Under the pieces are notes generated by a model that was not told the origin of the DNA, made no database searches, and saw only the letters and a program-made list of their open reading frames with translations. The translations under genes were made by a program, and so were the position numbers. 42,299 nt of DNA, taken from the NCBI GenBank assembly GCA_035764505.1, contig DASTZC010000099.1, positions 1 through 42,299 on the forward strand, in the 5' to 3' direction. This document shows, piece after piece, positions 35,912-42,299 of this stretch. How positions within the stretch are numbered: the stretch's first letter is position 1; every line of letters starts with the position of its first letter. The DNA comes from Candidatus Polarisedimenticolia bacterium. Its GTDB lineage: Bacteria; Acidobacteriota; Polarisedimenticolia; Gp22-AA2; AA152.

Positions 35912-36034
35912 ATGCGAGGGCCCCTGCGCGGATTGCTGGCCGGTGCCGCAGCCTGGAAACTCGGCGGTGGATGTTTTTCTACCATCGTGATCTTTCTGAT
36001 CGTGTTTTGGATGCTGGGCCGTTTACATTGCTGA
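35912..36034 (+). CDS. 40-residue single-pass membrane miniprotein
   Basis: A good Shine-Dalgarno, AAAGGAG at 8 nt from ATG 35912, opens a 40-codon frame. The product has a basic N-terminus (MRGPLRGLLAG), an AAWKLGGGCFS segment and a hydrophobic helix (TIVIFLIVFWMLG), ending RLHC. The composition is that of a genuine membrane miniprotein, not a chance frame. It lies 58 bp after the FG-GAP gene and converges on the TPR gene (23-bp gap between stop codons). The longer in-frame extension to 35789 overlaps the FG-GAP gene and is not coding in character. The function is unknown. Confidence 0.68.
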   Translation: MRGPLRGLLAGAAAWKLGGGCFSTIVIFLIVFWMLGRLHC

Positions 36035-36057
36035 TTCCTACAGGTACGGCGTGCCTC

Positions 36058-37824
36058 CTAGCGCGGTAAAGAGTCGAGGAGGGCGCGAGCCTGGGAGTCC
36101 GAGGGATCGAGCTGCAGCGTTTTCTCCGCCTCGGATCGGGCGGCGGCGGCATTGCCGGCCGCGGCATGAATGTAGGCCATGAGCAGGTGGGCCCCGGCGT
36201 CTTCCGGGTGCGCCGCCAGCAGCGTCCCGACGACGCGGGCGGCGGAGCGGAAATCACCGGTCTGGATCAGCAACGCTCCCAGCAGATGCTGCAGGTCGGC
36301 GGCCTCGGGTTGCCGTGCCAGCACCTGCTGCAGTGCCGCGATGGCGTCGCCGTAGCGTCTCTGGCGTGAGAAGCAATCAGCCAGCGCGGCCGCCGAGTCG
36401 ATGTCGCCGGGGTTCAGCATCAAGGCGCGCTGATAGTAAGGGGTCGCCTTGTCGCAATCTCCCTGGCCGCGCAGAATCTGACCCGCCAGGCGCTGCGCTT
36501 CGTAATCCGCCGGGTTGAGCTCGAGACTGCGCTGCGCATACTCCCAGGCTTCCGAGAGCCGGCCGCTGCCGCCGTAGAGGTTGGCCAGCATTTTCGTCGA
36601 CAGGCTCACGTTCGGCTTCAAGGCGACCGCCTGCTTCGCGGCCGCCTCGGCCCGCGTGAAATCACGCGCCGCCATGGCGCTTTGCGCCTGCGCCACCAGG
36701 AGGCTGAGCTCTTCGCGCTCCCGCTTTCCCCGCGCCATGCCCCATCCCGTTCCCGCCGCAGCCAGGACCAGCACCGTCGCCGTGGCCCAGCGCACGCGAC
36801 GATCGCGCCTGCGCGGCAGCCAGGAGCCGAAAACCAGCAGGCAGGCCGGCGCCAGCAGCACCGGCACCATCCGCGCCAACGCCACCGGCACGCTGCGTCC
36901 AAAGGCCAGCGACCCCGCGAAGGCCAGCGCGGCACCCGCGACTCCCGAGGCGAACGCCGCCTTCTCTCCAAAGGCCGCGCCGGCCGCCATGACCGCCAGC
37001 GGCAGCAGCGAGACCAGCAGCTCCCCACTGTGCAGCATCCCGAGATCGACGGCGATCAGGACCACGAACATCCCGCCCAGCGCCACTGCCGGGAGCCGCT
37101 CGATGCCGGCCGAGGCGGGCCGCGGCCCGTCCGCCAGGCGCGGGGCGGGCAGCAGCGCAAAGACCGGCACGGCAAAGGCAATGAGCGCGTGATACCACTC
37201 GTAGGCGTGGGGCACCCCGGGGCCGATGGCGAAGCGCCAGTGGCAAGCCCAGTGGATCGGGTACAGGAGCAGGGAGGCCCAGGCCAGCGGGGAGCGCGCC
37301 CCTTTAGGGGTGCGAAACAGCAGAAAAGGGACGAGGAAATCGAACCCGACCGACATCCATTCGATGATACCGAACAGGTGCGTCCCGGCCGGCAGCAGCG
37401 GCGTCGTGACGACGACGATGTTCCAGCGCCACCATCCCACCCCCGAGGCGGTGGTCTCCACCGCATCCGAAAAGCAGCCCATCGCGAGCATGGCGAAGGC
37501 CGATAAGGTGAAGACCCCGCCCGCCAGAGCGGGGCGCGAGCGCAGGAAGCGCTCCGCCAGAACCCAGGAGAGGTAGACCGAGAAGATCCAGCCGATCACC
37601 GCGGGCAGCTCGGCACGTCCGATGCTGACGATCGCCTCGCTGAAGATGTAAGGGCCGGCGTCCTCGCCGGCGGCCAGGTAGGCAACGCTGTTGCCGCGGA
37701 TCACGCCGAACAGGAAGGCCGATACGAAGAAGGCGAGGGCGGTCCGCGCTCCCCTCGTCCGCACCGCATGCACCACCAGCAGCAGCGTGAGCAGCGACGA
37801 GGAGATGAAGAGCAGGAGCTTCAT
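36058..37824 (-). CDS. Membrane protein with C-terminal TPR repeats
   Basis: Encodes 588 residues. Residues 1-370 form about ten hydrophobic segments. Residues about 375-588 are tetratricopeptide repeats, for example RLSEAWEYAQRSLELNPADYEA, followed by DKATPYYQRALMLNPGDIDS and later units. PYIFSEAIVSIGRAELPAVIGW and the following helices vaguely recall carotenoid-biosynthesis membrane proteins (CruF-like), but I am not confident. The topology suggests a membrane platform with an interaction domain. The start at 37824 overlaps the zinc-ribbon gene in an ATGA arrangement, so it is translated as part of the MFS/zinc-ribbon/TPR operon. Confidence 0.75.
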   Translation of the reverse strand: MKLLLFISSSLLTLLLVVHAVRTRGARTALAFFVSAFLFGVIRGNSVAYLAAGEDAGPYIFSEAIVSIGRAELPAVIGWIFSVYLSWVLAERFLRSRPALAGGVFTLSAFAMLAMGCFSDAVETTASGVGWWRWNIVVVTTPLLPAGTHLFGIIEWMSVGFDFLVPFLLFRTPKGARSPLAWASLLLYPIHWACHWRFAIGPGVPHAYEWYHALIAFAVPVFALLPAPRLADGPRPASAGIERLPAVALGGMFVVLIAVDLGMLHSGELLVSLLPLAVMAAGAAFGEKAAFASGVAGAALAFAGSLAFGRSVPVALARMVPVLLAPACLLVFGSWLPRRRDRRVRWATATVLVLAAAGTGWGMARGKREREELSLLVAQAQSAMAARDFTRAEAAAKQAVALKPNVSLSTKMLANLYGGSGRLSEAWEYAQRSLELNPADYEAQRLAGQILRGQGDCDKATPYYQRALMLNPGDIDSAAALADCFSRQRRYGDAIAALQQVLARQPEAADLQHLLGALLIQTGDFRSAARVVGTLLAAHPEDAGAHLLMAYIHAAAGNAAAARSEAEKTLQLDPSDSQARALLDSLPR

Positions 37825-38024
37825 TCAGCGCGGCTCTCGGTCGTCCCGTCCCAGTCGCACTGGTTGCACCCGGCGCGCGCGTTCGCCTTGCGCCAGATGC
37901 GGTAGGCCAGTCCCGGGAAGAACAGCAGCTTATACAGGAGCTTCTCGGTCGCGTCGGAGCCGGGCAGGACCTGGCGGCCCAGCCCGTAGTAGCCGCATTT
38001 CGGACAGCTGACGTGCCATTCCAT
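37821..38024 (-). CDS. Zinc-ribbon miniprotein with membrane-associated segment
   Basis: Encodes 67 residues. CPKCG at about 7-11 and CNQCD near 53-57 form the two halves of a zinc ribbon, separated by an aromatic hydrophobic segment (LLYKLLFFPGLAYRIW, about 29-44) that could insert in or lie on the membrane. GGGAG lies 9 nt before ATG 38024. It starts 15 bp after the MFS stop, and its own stop overlaps the TPR gene's start, so the three genes form one tightly packed operon. Its partner or target is not known; the arrangement suggests it works with the TPR membrane protein. Confidence 0.8.
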   Translation of the reverse strand: MEWHVSCPKCGYYGLGRQVLPGSDATEKLLYKLLFFPGLAYRIWRKANARAGCNQCDWDGTTESRAE

Positions 38025-38039
38025 CGAGCCGGTCTCCCG

Positions 38040-39296
38040 TTACGGCGCCGGTGCGGTCCCCGGCTCCGCGTCCAGCGATTTCAAGTCCCGCCCCCGCGTC
38101 TCGGGGAGCGTCCAGATCCAGACTCCCGCCAGCAGCGAGAAGGCGCAGGCCAGCGCGATGCCTCCCGACAGCCCGTAACCGGCTTCGGCCACCCGTGTGA
38201 TTACCAGCGGCGTGAAGAATTGTACCCCGCGCGCCAGATTGAGCGCCGCCCCCATGGCCGCGTTGCGTACCGAGGTGGGGAACAGCTCTGAGAAGTGCGG
38301 CCCGAAATTGGACCAGGTCCCGGTCCCCACGCCGACGATCGCCATGGCCGCCAGCAGCAGCGGGAGCGACGTGGCGAGCGTCTCCCAGTGCAGCGTGATC
38401 AGCGCCAGCCCGCCGGCCATGAAGCAGGAATAGAGCGTGAAGGCCGGCTTGCGTCCGATCCGGTCCGAGACGGCGCCGAAGGAGGCGTAGCCGACCAGCT
38501 CCCCCGCGACGATCACCAGGATCCAGACTCCCGATTTCACCACCGACATGCCGCGCTCCTGCTGCAGATAGCCGGGGAACCAGACGTAGGTGTACCAGTA
38601 GGCGCTCATGTTGAGGATCGCCAGGATGAGGGCACGCAGCGCGATGCCGCGCACCCCGGGCGCCAGGATCTGCTTCCAATCCGGCGTCGCGCGCGCCTGC
38701 AGCCTCCGCTTCTCCCAGAGATCGGATTCGGGCATGCCGCGGCGCACCAACGCCACCAGCAGCGCCGGCAATCCCGACACGATGAAGGTGGCCCGCCAGC
38801 CGAAAGTCGGCGCGAACAGGCTCCCCATCACCGCCGCCAGCCCCACGCCGAGCGGCGCGCCCGATTGCATCAGCGCCCCGTAATGGCCGCGCCGCGACGG
38901 TGGAAAGGTCTCGGCGATCAGGGCGTGGCCGCTGCCCCACTCGCCGCCGACCCCGATCCCCGTGATTCCCCGCCAGAAGAGCAGCGAAGGCAGCCCCTGG
39001 GCGAAGCCGCACATGAAGGTCCCCAGGCTGTACAGCAGGATGGTCCCCTGCAGGACGGGGCGCCGGCCGATGTGGTCGGCCAGGAAGCCACAGACCACTC
39101 CACCGACGGCGGTCATCCCCAGAGAGAAGCCGAGCACCCAGGAGTGCTGCTCGCGCGTCAGGCTCAAATCGCGGCTGATCTCGGTGAGCAGGAAGCTGTA
39201 GAGCATCAGGTCGTAGAAGTCGAACAGCCAGCCGCCCCAGGCGACCAGCAGGATCCGGCGGTGGGCCGGAGTGAGGCGTTCGGCATCGGAGAGCAT
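38040..39296 (-). CDS. MFS transporter (sugar/organic-acid:proton symporter type)
   Basis: Encodes 418 residues with twelve predicted membrane helices. WGGWLFDFYDLMLYSF in the first helix is typical of the NanT/ShiA/aromatic-acid branch, and the loop 2-3 motif GFLADHIGRRPVL (motif A) has its second-half counterpart DRIGRKPA. GIGVGGEWGSG fits helix 4. It would take up a small organic anion or sugar with protons; the exact substrate cannot be told. I prefer ATG 39296, with GGGGAGG upstream; the frame reaches a TTG at 39335 with no added domain. It is the first gene of the operon with the zinc-ribbon and TPR genes. Confidence 0.88.
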   Translation of the reverse strand: MLSDAERLTPAHRRILLVAWGGWLFDFYDLMLYSFLLTEISRDLSLTREQHSWVLGFSLGMTAVGGVVCGFLADHIGRRPVLQGTILLYSLGTFMCGFAQGLPSLLFWRGITGIGVGGEWGSGHALIAETFPPSRRGHYGALMQSGAPLGVGLAAVMGSLFAPTFGWRATFIVSGLPALLVALVRRGMPESDLWEKRRLQARATPDWKQILAPGVRGIALRALILAILNMSAYWYTYVWFPGYLQQERGMSVVKSGVWILVIVAGELVGYASFGAVSDRIGRKPAFTLYSCFMAGGLALITLHWETLATSLPLLLAAMAIVGVGTGTWSNFGPHFSELFPTSVRNAAMGAALNLARGVQFFTPLVITRVAEAGYGLSGGIALACAFSLLAGVWIWTLPETRGRDLKSLDAEPGTAPAP

Positions 39297-39720
39297 GGCT
39301 CGATCGACCTCCCCACCTCGAGGCGCGCCCAACAAGCGCTTCTTCTCATGCGCCCGCGTTTTATGCGGCGGTCATCGTAGCAAATCCAAGGCGATCGGGA
39401 GACGGTCCCAGCCATTTGCCCTTCTCCCAGACCATTGCCGCGGCCGGCTGCCACGCCTGCCATGGCTGGCAGCCCTTTCGGCGCGGGACCCTGGCGCGCC
39501 GAAGCATGAAATTGGCGCGTCGCGTCACTGCCGGCACAGCCGCCAATCCCTACACTCAACCTGCCCGATGCCAGTTCAGCCGGATCGGGCGTGAGTCGCG
39601 GGGGCTCGGTGGGGTGAGACACCCCCGCCCTGCCGCAGCTAGGGGGCCCCCGCGGCTCTAGTACCGGGTCTCCGCATGGGACGTCGGGGCCCGGAATGGT
39701 TGACGGCGGGAGGTAGAAAA
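39297..39720. other. GC-rich divergent intergenic region with hairpins
   Basis: The 424-bp region between divergent genes shows no plausible gene. Dyads include GCTGCCA/TGGCAGC (39447-39453/39467-39473), ATTGGCG/CGCCAAT (39511-39517/39541-39547), GGGGT-GAGAC-ACCCC (39611-39625), the palindrome GGGGGCCCCC (39642-39651) and the surrounding GCCGC/GCGGC (39632-39636/39652-39656). The last three lie within 110 bp of the downstream start and could be a terminator or structured leader. Confidence 0.35.
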
Positions 39721-40194
39721 GTGAAGGGGAACGCGGTCATCGTCGCCGACAGCCTGGAGGCGGGGATAAGGCTCGAGAAAATCATCGCCCGGGAGGCGCA
39801 GTTCCGGGTCGTCGCCCGATTCATCTCCCCGGTCACGCTTCTGGAAGCGGCCACGGCCCAGGCACAGAAGCCTGTCTGTGAATGGGATCTGGTCCTGATG
39901 GTCCTCTCGGCCGCGGAATGGAACGGAGTCGACGCCGGCCGTCGGCTCCGCGAGATTCTGCCGGAGGTCCCGATCCTTCTCTTCACGGTTCTTTCTTCGT
40001 CGGACGATGAGGCCGCTGAACCGGTCACCCTTTCGGAAGGCGAGGAGGAGCTCACCCTGCAACCGGCGGCGCGCGAGATGCTGCGGCGCATCAACTCGCT
40101 GGCCACCACGCCGCGGCCCGCGGAGGCTCCCCCGAAGCGCAACCATTCGACTTTCGAGTTTTTCAGCAGATTGATCCGGAGGAAGCGCTCCTAG
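39721..40194 (+). CDS. Degenerate receiver (pseudo-receiver) domain protein
   Basis: Encodes 157 residues. Residues about 5-95 follow the response-regulator receiver pattern: AVIVADSLEAGIRLEKII, then WDLVLMVLSAAEWNGVDAGR and LREILPEVPILLFTV. The usual phospho-acceptor Asp at the end of the third strand is Val (LVLMVL where LVLLDL is typical), and the conserved Lys position reads LTLQP. An acidic insert replaces the loop before it. The C-terminal 40 residues are basic, with no recognised output domain. It probably acts by phosphorylation-independent binding. The start is GTG 39721, with GGAGG 7 nt upstream; an ATG at 39676 lies before that site. It converges with cstA. Confidence 0.75.
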   Translation: MKGNAVIVADSLEAGIRLEKIIAREAQFRVVARFISPVTLLEAATAQAQKPVCEWDLVLMVLSAAEWNGVDAGRRLREILPEVPILLFTVLSSSDDEAAEPVTLSEGEEELTLQPAAREMLRRINSLATTPRPAEAPPKRNHSTFEFFSRLIRRKRS

Positions 40195-40214
40195 ACGCGC
40201 GTCCTCCGCGCGCC

Positions 40215-40232
40215 GCGAGTCGCTTCGCTCGC
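40215..40232. terminator. Weak hairpin between convergent genes
   Basis: GCGAG (40215-40219) and CTCGC (40228-40232) form a 5-bp stem with an 8-nt loop in the 45-bp gap between the pseudo-receiver gene and cstA. There is no T-tract, so its role as a terminator is uncertain. Confidence 0.25.
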
Positions 40233-40239
40233 CCGGGCT

Positions 40240-42054
40240 TCAGGGAGAAATCGGGGAGCTCTGGGAGAGAGGCCGGCGCGGCGGGCGCAGCACCGCGACC
40301 CAGCGGCGCGCCGATTCCACCAGGATGGTCACGACGCAGACCATCATCACCACCGTCATGGTGGCGTTAAGGTAGCCCTGGAACGGCTGGCCGCTCCGGG
40401 CCAGCGGCAGGAAGTTGTCGGTGACGTTGAGCCAGCCGGCGGTGAGCGTGGTGGTGGCGACGAAGGTCAGGGGGAGCAGCGTGATCCAGGTGTAGCGTGC
40501 CTTGCCGGCGTTCACCAGGACGGTGGTGCCGACGCACAAGGCGATGCTCGCCAGGAGCTGGTTGGACACGCCGAACATCGGCCAGATGGTGCTGATCGAG
40601 CCGGTCCAGATGAAATACGACCAGGCGATCACCACCAGCAGGCTGGAGAGGATAGTGCCGGGCAGCCAGTCGGTGCGCTCCAGCGGCCGGTACACTCGCC
40701 CCAGGAACTCCTGCACCATGAAGCGCGCCACCCGCGTGCCGGTGTCGATGGTCGTCAGGATGAACAGCGCCTCGAACATGATGGCGAAGTGGTACCAGTA
40801 GGCCAGCAGCCCCTTGAGCCCCGGCAGCGCCGCGAAGATCTGCGCCATGCCGATGGCCAGCGACACCGCCCCTCCGGTGCGCCCCGCCAGCGACTCCCCC
40901 ACTGCCGCCGAGAACTCCGGCAGATTCACCGGCGTCATCCCGAGCGTCGCGAACTTCTCCGGAGTGGCGTTGATCGCGAAGTAGTCCCCGGGGTGGAGCG
41001 AGGTCGCGGCGATGAACGCCATTACCCCGACGAACCCTTCCATCAGCATCGAGCCGTAGCCGATGACGCGCGCGTCGGTCTCGCGGCTGATCATCTTGGG
41101 GGTCGTTCCGGAGCTCACCAGGGCATGGAACCCTGAGATGGCCCCGCAGGCGATGGTGATGAAGACGAACGGGTAGAGCTTGCCCGGGATGATCGGCCCG
41201 CCTCCCGCGGCGAATCGCGTCACCGCCGGCATCTTGAGATCGGGGTGCACCAGAAAGATGCCGATGGCGAGGGCGGCGATGGTCCCGATCTTCATGAACG
41301 AGCTGAGGTAGTCGCGCGGGCACAGGAGCATCCAGACCGGAAGCACCGAAGCGATGAAGCCATAGGCGGCGATCGCCACGGTGATCTGGTGCGCCGACAG
41401 CGTGAACCAGCCGGCGGCGGAAGAGCCCGGGATGAAGCGGCCGGCCATCACCGCGGCGATCAGCAGCGTCACGCCGATGATGGTCGCCTCCATAATCCTT
41501 CCCTTGCGGAAGCGGTACATGTGCCAGCCCATGTACAGGGCGATCGGGATCGTCGTGCCGATGGTGAACACTCCCCAGGCGCTCTCCTTGAGGGCGTTGA
41601 CCACCGCGAGGCCCAATCCTGCCAGCGCCACCACGACGACGAAGAGGATGGCGAGCGCCGTGGTGAACCCGGCCACCGGACCGATCTCGCTGCGGGCGAT
41701 GGCGGCCAGCGACTTGCCGTCGCGCCGCATGCTGGCGGTGAGGATGATGAAATCGTGCACGGCCCCGCCGATCACCACGCCGATCACCAGCCAGAGCAGC
41801 CCGGGCAGGTAGCCGAACTGCGCCGCCAGGACCGGCCCGATGAGCGGCCCGGCGCCGGTGATGGCCGCGAAGTGGTGGCCGAAAAGCACCCAGCGGTGCG
41901 TCGGGAAGTAGTTCTGACCGTCGTTCAGCCGGTGCGCCGGAGTGACTCGGGCATCGTCCAGCGCGAGCACTTTGGCGGCAATGAAGGCGCTGTAGTAGCG
42001 GTAGCCGATGGCGAAGAAGCAGAGGATGGCGATCAGGATGGGCAGCGTGTTCAC
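40240..42054 (-). CDS. cstA: CstA-family peptide/pyruvate transporter
   Basis: Encodes 604 residues with about 15-16 membrane helices. The N-terminus carries the family signature [23 protein letters not shown] in shortened form: IGYRYYSAF, then [21 protein letters not shown] and [20 protein letters not shown]. Members (CstA, BtsT) import peptides or pyruvate when carbon is scarce. At 604 residues it is shorter than the roughly 700-residue E. coli proteins, as is common in other phyla, and the core is complete. The start is GTG at 42054; no Shine-Dalgarno is apparent, but the position fits the family N-terminus exactly. It is divergent from the DUF3467 gene (88-bp gap). Confidence 0.92.
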   Translation of the reverse strand: MNTLPILIAILCFFAIGYRYYSAFIAAKVLALDDARVTPAHRLNDGQNYFPTHRWVLFGHHFAAITGAGPLIGPVLAAQFGYLPGLLWLVIGVVIGGAVHDFIILTASMRRDGKSLAAIARSEIGPVAGFTTALAILFVVVVALAGLGLAVVNALKESAWGVFTIGTTIPIALYMGWHMYRFRKGRIMEATIIGVTLLIAAVMAGRFIPGSSAAGWFTLSAHQITVAIAAYGFIASVLPVWMLLCPRDYLSSFMKIGTIAALAIGIFLVHPDLKMPAVTRFAAGGGPIIPGKLYPFVFITIACGAISGFHALVSSGTTPKMISRETDARVIGYGSMLMEGFVGVMAFIAATSLHPGDYFAINATPEKFATLGMTPVNLPEFSAAVGESLAGRTGGAVSLAIGMAQIFAALPGLKGLLAYWYHFAIMFEALFILTTIDTGTRVARFMVQEFLGRVYRPLERTDWLPGTILSSLLVVIAWSYFIWTGSISTIWPMFGVSNQLLASIALCVGTTVLVNAGKARYTWITLLPLTFVATTTLTAGWLNVTDNFLPLARSGQPFQGYLNATMTVVMMVCVVTILVESARRWVAVLRPPRRPLSQSSPISP

Positions 42055-42142
42055 GGGGAGGGAGTGTCGCAGAATCGGCGGGAAACAACAAGCTCCGCAC
42101 GATCATGGAGGTGTGTTAGGGTTTGCAGCATAGGAGGGAGCC

Positions 42143-42299
42143 ATGAACCAGCCGCCGCAGGGGACCTCGATCCCCGTGAAGCTGACCGACGACGTCCTCG
42201 GAGGCGTCTATTCCAACAGCATGCAGGTGACGCACACGCGCGAGGAGTTCGTCCTCGACTTCATGAGCATCTTCCCGCCGGCGGGCAAGGTGAATGCCC
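42143..42299 (+). CDS. DUF3467 protein, partial (cut by window end)
   Basis: The first 52 codons are present. The sequence contains VYSNSMQVTHTREEFVLDF followed by MSIFPPAGKV, which is the hallmark of DUF3467, a small (about 100-residue) cytoplasmic protein family of unknown function. GGAGGGAGCC precedes ATG 42143 at suitable spacing. It is divergent from cstA. The rest lies beyond the window. Confidence 0.82.
   Translation, partial: MNQPPQGTSIPVKLTDDVLGGVYSNSMQVTHTREEFVLDFMSIFPPAGKVNA

Noticed and set aside
1-42299. Mobile element, phage, CRISPR or toxin-antitoxin system
   Set aside because: I looked for transposase, integrase, Cas, toxin and restriction motifs and for regular direct repeats and found none.

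Overview
The window is a G+C-rich, densely coding bacterial chromosome segment of about 42 kb. I see no rRNA, tRNA, CRISPR array, insertion sequence or phage gene. Two large MacB/FtsX-type permeases of the acidobacterial duplicated orphan permease (ADOP) kind, one beside a PadR regulator, suggest Acidobacteriota or a closely related uncultured lineage. Secreted M13 and M14 peptidases, an Asp-box propeller protein and a zinc-ribbon Ser/Thr kinase fit that reading. The assignment is inferred from gene content; there is no phylogenetic marker here.

Layout. (1) 21-1082: a beta-propeller lipoprotein, convergent with a tripartite RND efflux operon (outer membrane factor, adaptor lipoprotein, HAE-type pump; 6585 down to 1102). 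(2) 6817-8757: a small Smr-domain protein, a divergent PadR regulator, and an exported DJ-1/PfpI-like protein carrying a C-terminal YHS metal-binding domain. (3) 8784-13957: two ADOP permeases facing each other, with no ATPase gene in the window. (4) 14184-18462: an exported M14-type carboxypeptidase, a strong terminator, and a compact ECF sigma / putative anti-sigma / Spy-like periplasmic protein operon on the opposite strand. (5) 18690-26928: an exported M13 endopeptidase, a 1051-residue Asp-box propeller protein and a kinase with a polytopic C-terminal half. (6) 27-36 kb: an accessory-looking stretch of exported proteins of uncertain function (a Cys-rich lipoprotein, a calcium-loop protein ending in a WKNHG-type domain, a DUF4855 protein, a small protein with a Cys-rich tail, an FG-GAP repeat protein), a four-domain S1 RNA-binding protein, a polytopic membrane protein and two gene remnants. 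(7) 36058-39296: a translationally coupled operon of MFS transporter, zinc-ribbon miniprotein and membrane TPR protein. (8) 39721-42299: a pseudo-receiver protein, a CstA-type transporter and the start of a DUF3467 gene.

Functionally the window centres on the cell envelope: export, efflux, extracellular proteolysis and envelope-stress sensing. I did not find a clear previously undescribed multi-gene system. The best leads are: the two gene remnants (3' end of a second Asp-box propeller gene at 26963-27042; C-terminus of an Xaa-Pro dipeptidyl-peptidase/CocE-like hydrolase at 34173-34310); the receiver-like protein that lacks its phospho-acceptor Asp; the exported DJ-1-YHS fusion; the kinase with a large membrane domain; the cluster of exported proteins with small Cys-rich or WKNHG C-terminal modules; and an S1 protein whose best-placed Shine-Dalgarno points to an ATT codon.
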